From NCBI GenBank assembly GCA_046350295.1, contig JAXMAR010000090.1, positions 1-5,386 on the forward strand: a DNA stretch of 5,386 nucleotides, written 5' to 3'. A program made the position numbers and the translations under genes. The notes beneath the pieces are model-generated. The model saw nothing but the letters and a program-made list of their open reading frames with translations. It made no database searches and had not been told where the DNA came from. This document shows, one piece after another, positions 4,826 to 5,386 of the stretch; the stretch's first letter is position 1, and each line of letters opens with the position of its first letter. This stretch comes from JAXMAR01 sp046350295 (GTDB lineage: Bacteria; Planctomycetota; Planctomycetia; Gemmatales; Gemmataceae).

Positions 4826-5386
4826 ATGCGATTTCTCGCCGTCATTTCGTCGATTGTTCTCGCCACGCCGGCTTTCGCCCAGCCCCCGAAAATGACGGAG
4901 CTGCCGAAAGACCTTCCTCCCTTCAAATACGTCGACGCCAAGATCCCCTTCTATCCGCCGGCCGGCAAGCGCGACAAACGCGAGCTGTCGCAGATGCAGC
5001 TGCCGATCCCGGTCGCCGAGTCCATCAAGCACATGGTCACCCCGGCCGATTTCGACGTCCGCGTCGTCGCCAGCGATCCCGAGATCAGGCGGCCCATCTG
5101 CATGAACTGGGACGAGCGCGGCCGGCTCTGGATCGCGGAGTCGGTCGACTATCCGAACAACCGCCAACCCGCGGGCAAGGGTAACGACCGCATCGTTATC
5201 TGCGAGGACACCGACGGCGACGGCAAGATGGACAAGTTCACTGTCTTCGCCGACAAGCTCAGCATCCCGACCAGCTTCTGTTTCGCCAACGGCGGCGTCA
5301 TCGTCCACCAGGCCCCCCACACCCTCTTCCTCCGCGATACCGACGGCGACGACGTGGCCGACGAGCGCAAGATCCTCTTCAGCGGC
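4826..5386 (+). CDS. PVC-type membrane-bound dehydrogenase beta-propeller protein, N-terminal part (runs off the window)
   Basis: The first 187 codons of a much larger gene are present, still open at the right edge. Residues 1-18 are a signal peptide (MRFLAVISS..., ending ATPAFA with cleavage before QPP). From about residue 62 the sequence follows the PVC 'membrane-bound dehydrogenase' domain (TIGR02604-type). Landmarks are the VAESIKHMVTPADFDVRVVAS lead-in, ICMNWDERGRLWIAESVDYP (91-110), GKGNDRIVICEDTDGDGKMD (117-136), IPTSFCFANGGVIVHQAPH (147-165) and LFLRDTDGDDVADERK (168-182). Full-length relatives usually exceed 900 residues and carry HEAT-like repeats and a C-terminal CxxCH heme site, which cannot be seen here. 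The two DTDGD loops resemble calcium-binding turns. Likely location is periplasm or cell envelope; the sugar or polyol substrate is unknown. The ATG is supported by GAGG at 4817-4820, five bases upstream. Confidence 0.92.
   Translation, partial: MRFLAVISSIVLATPAFAQPPKMTELPKDLPPFKYVDAKIPFYPPAGKRDKRELSQMQLPIPVAESIKHMVTPADFDVRVVASDPEIRRPICMNWDERGRLWIAESVDYPNNRQPAGKGNDRIVICEDTDGDGKMDKFTVFADKLSIPTSFCFANGGVIVHQAPHTLFLRDTDGDDVADERKILFSG

Noticed and set aside
4808..5320. 170-codon minus-strand open frame
   Set aside because: It is fully antisense to the confidently identified PVC dehydrogenase gene and reads as Asp/Val/Gly-rich shadow sequence.
1..5386. CRISPR arrays, tRNA or rRNA genes, insertion sequences, toxin-antitoxin or defence genes
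   Set aside because: No regularly spaced repeats, cloverleaf-like sequences, transposase motifs or defence-type domains were recognised on either strand.

Overview
The window is GC-rich chromosomal DNA, most likely from a planctomycete (Gemmata/Pirellula-like lineage). The strongest evidence is the gene cut off by the right edge. Its N-terminus matches the planctomycete/PVC 'membrane-bound dehydrogenase' beta-propeller family, typically secreted and followed by a heme-binding CxxCH module. A secreted Asp-box propeller, a WrbA-like flavodoxin and several lineage-type hypothetical proteins fit the same picture. I see no phage, transposase, CRISPR, rRNA or tRNA genes.

Layout, left to right. (1) Positions 11-61 hold a paired inverted palindrome (REPIN-like), just downstream of a minus-strand gene for a secreted six-Asp-box (BNR/sialidase-fold) protein (77-1057). 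(2) A 96-bp divergent spacer with a good promoter candidate leads to ndk, nucleoside diphosphate kinase (1154-1600). A nested inverted repeat starts right after its stop codon. (3) A flavodoxin/WrbA-like gene (1821-2375) follows. Its last 40 or so codons are displaced by a +1 frameshift near 2244-2254, and the family-like C-terminus continues in another frame. (4) The minus strand from 3436 down to about 2344 is the wreck of an alkaline-phosphatase-superfamily metalloenzyme (iPGM/phosphopentomutase-like). Its start and Shine-Dalgarno are intact, but its conserved blocks are scattered over all three frames by about eight indels. (5) To the right are a four-helix membrane protein (3571-3975), a probable two-gene unit of a DUF6941-like protein (4103-4513) and a 66-residue orphan (4525-4725), a hairpin, and the truncated PVC-type dehydrogenase (4826 to beyond 5386).

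The genes do not form an obvious pathway. ndk is housekeeping, the two secreted propellers are envelope or periplasmic functions, and the 4103/4525 pair is a conserved-hypothetical plus orphan operon. The notable feature is the cluster of frameshifts between about 2244 and 3338, hitting two convergent genes while every flanking gene reads cleanly. Either this is a decaying locus or the assembly is poor in this patch; the sequence alone cannot decide. I found no convincing sign of a new defence, mobile or biosynthetic system.
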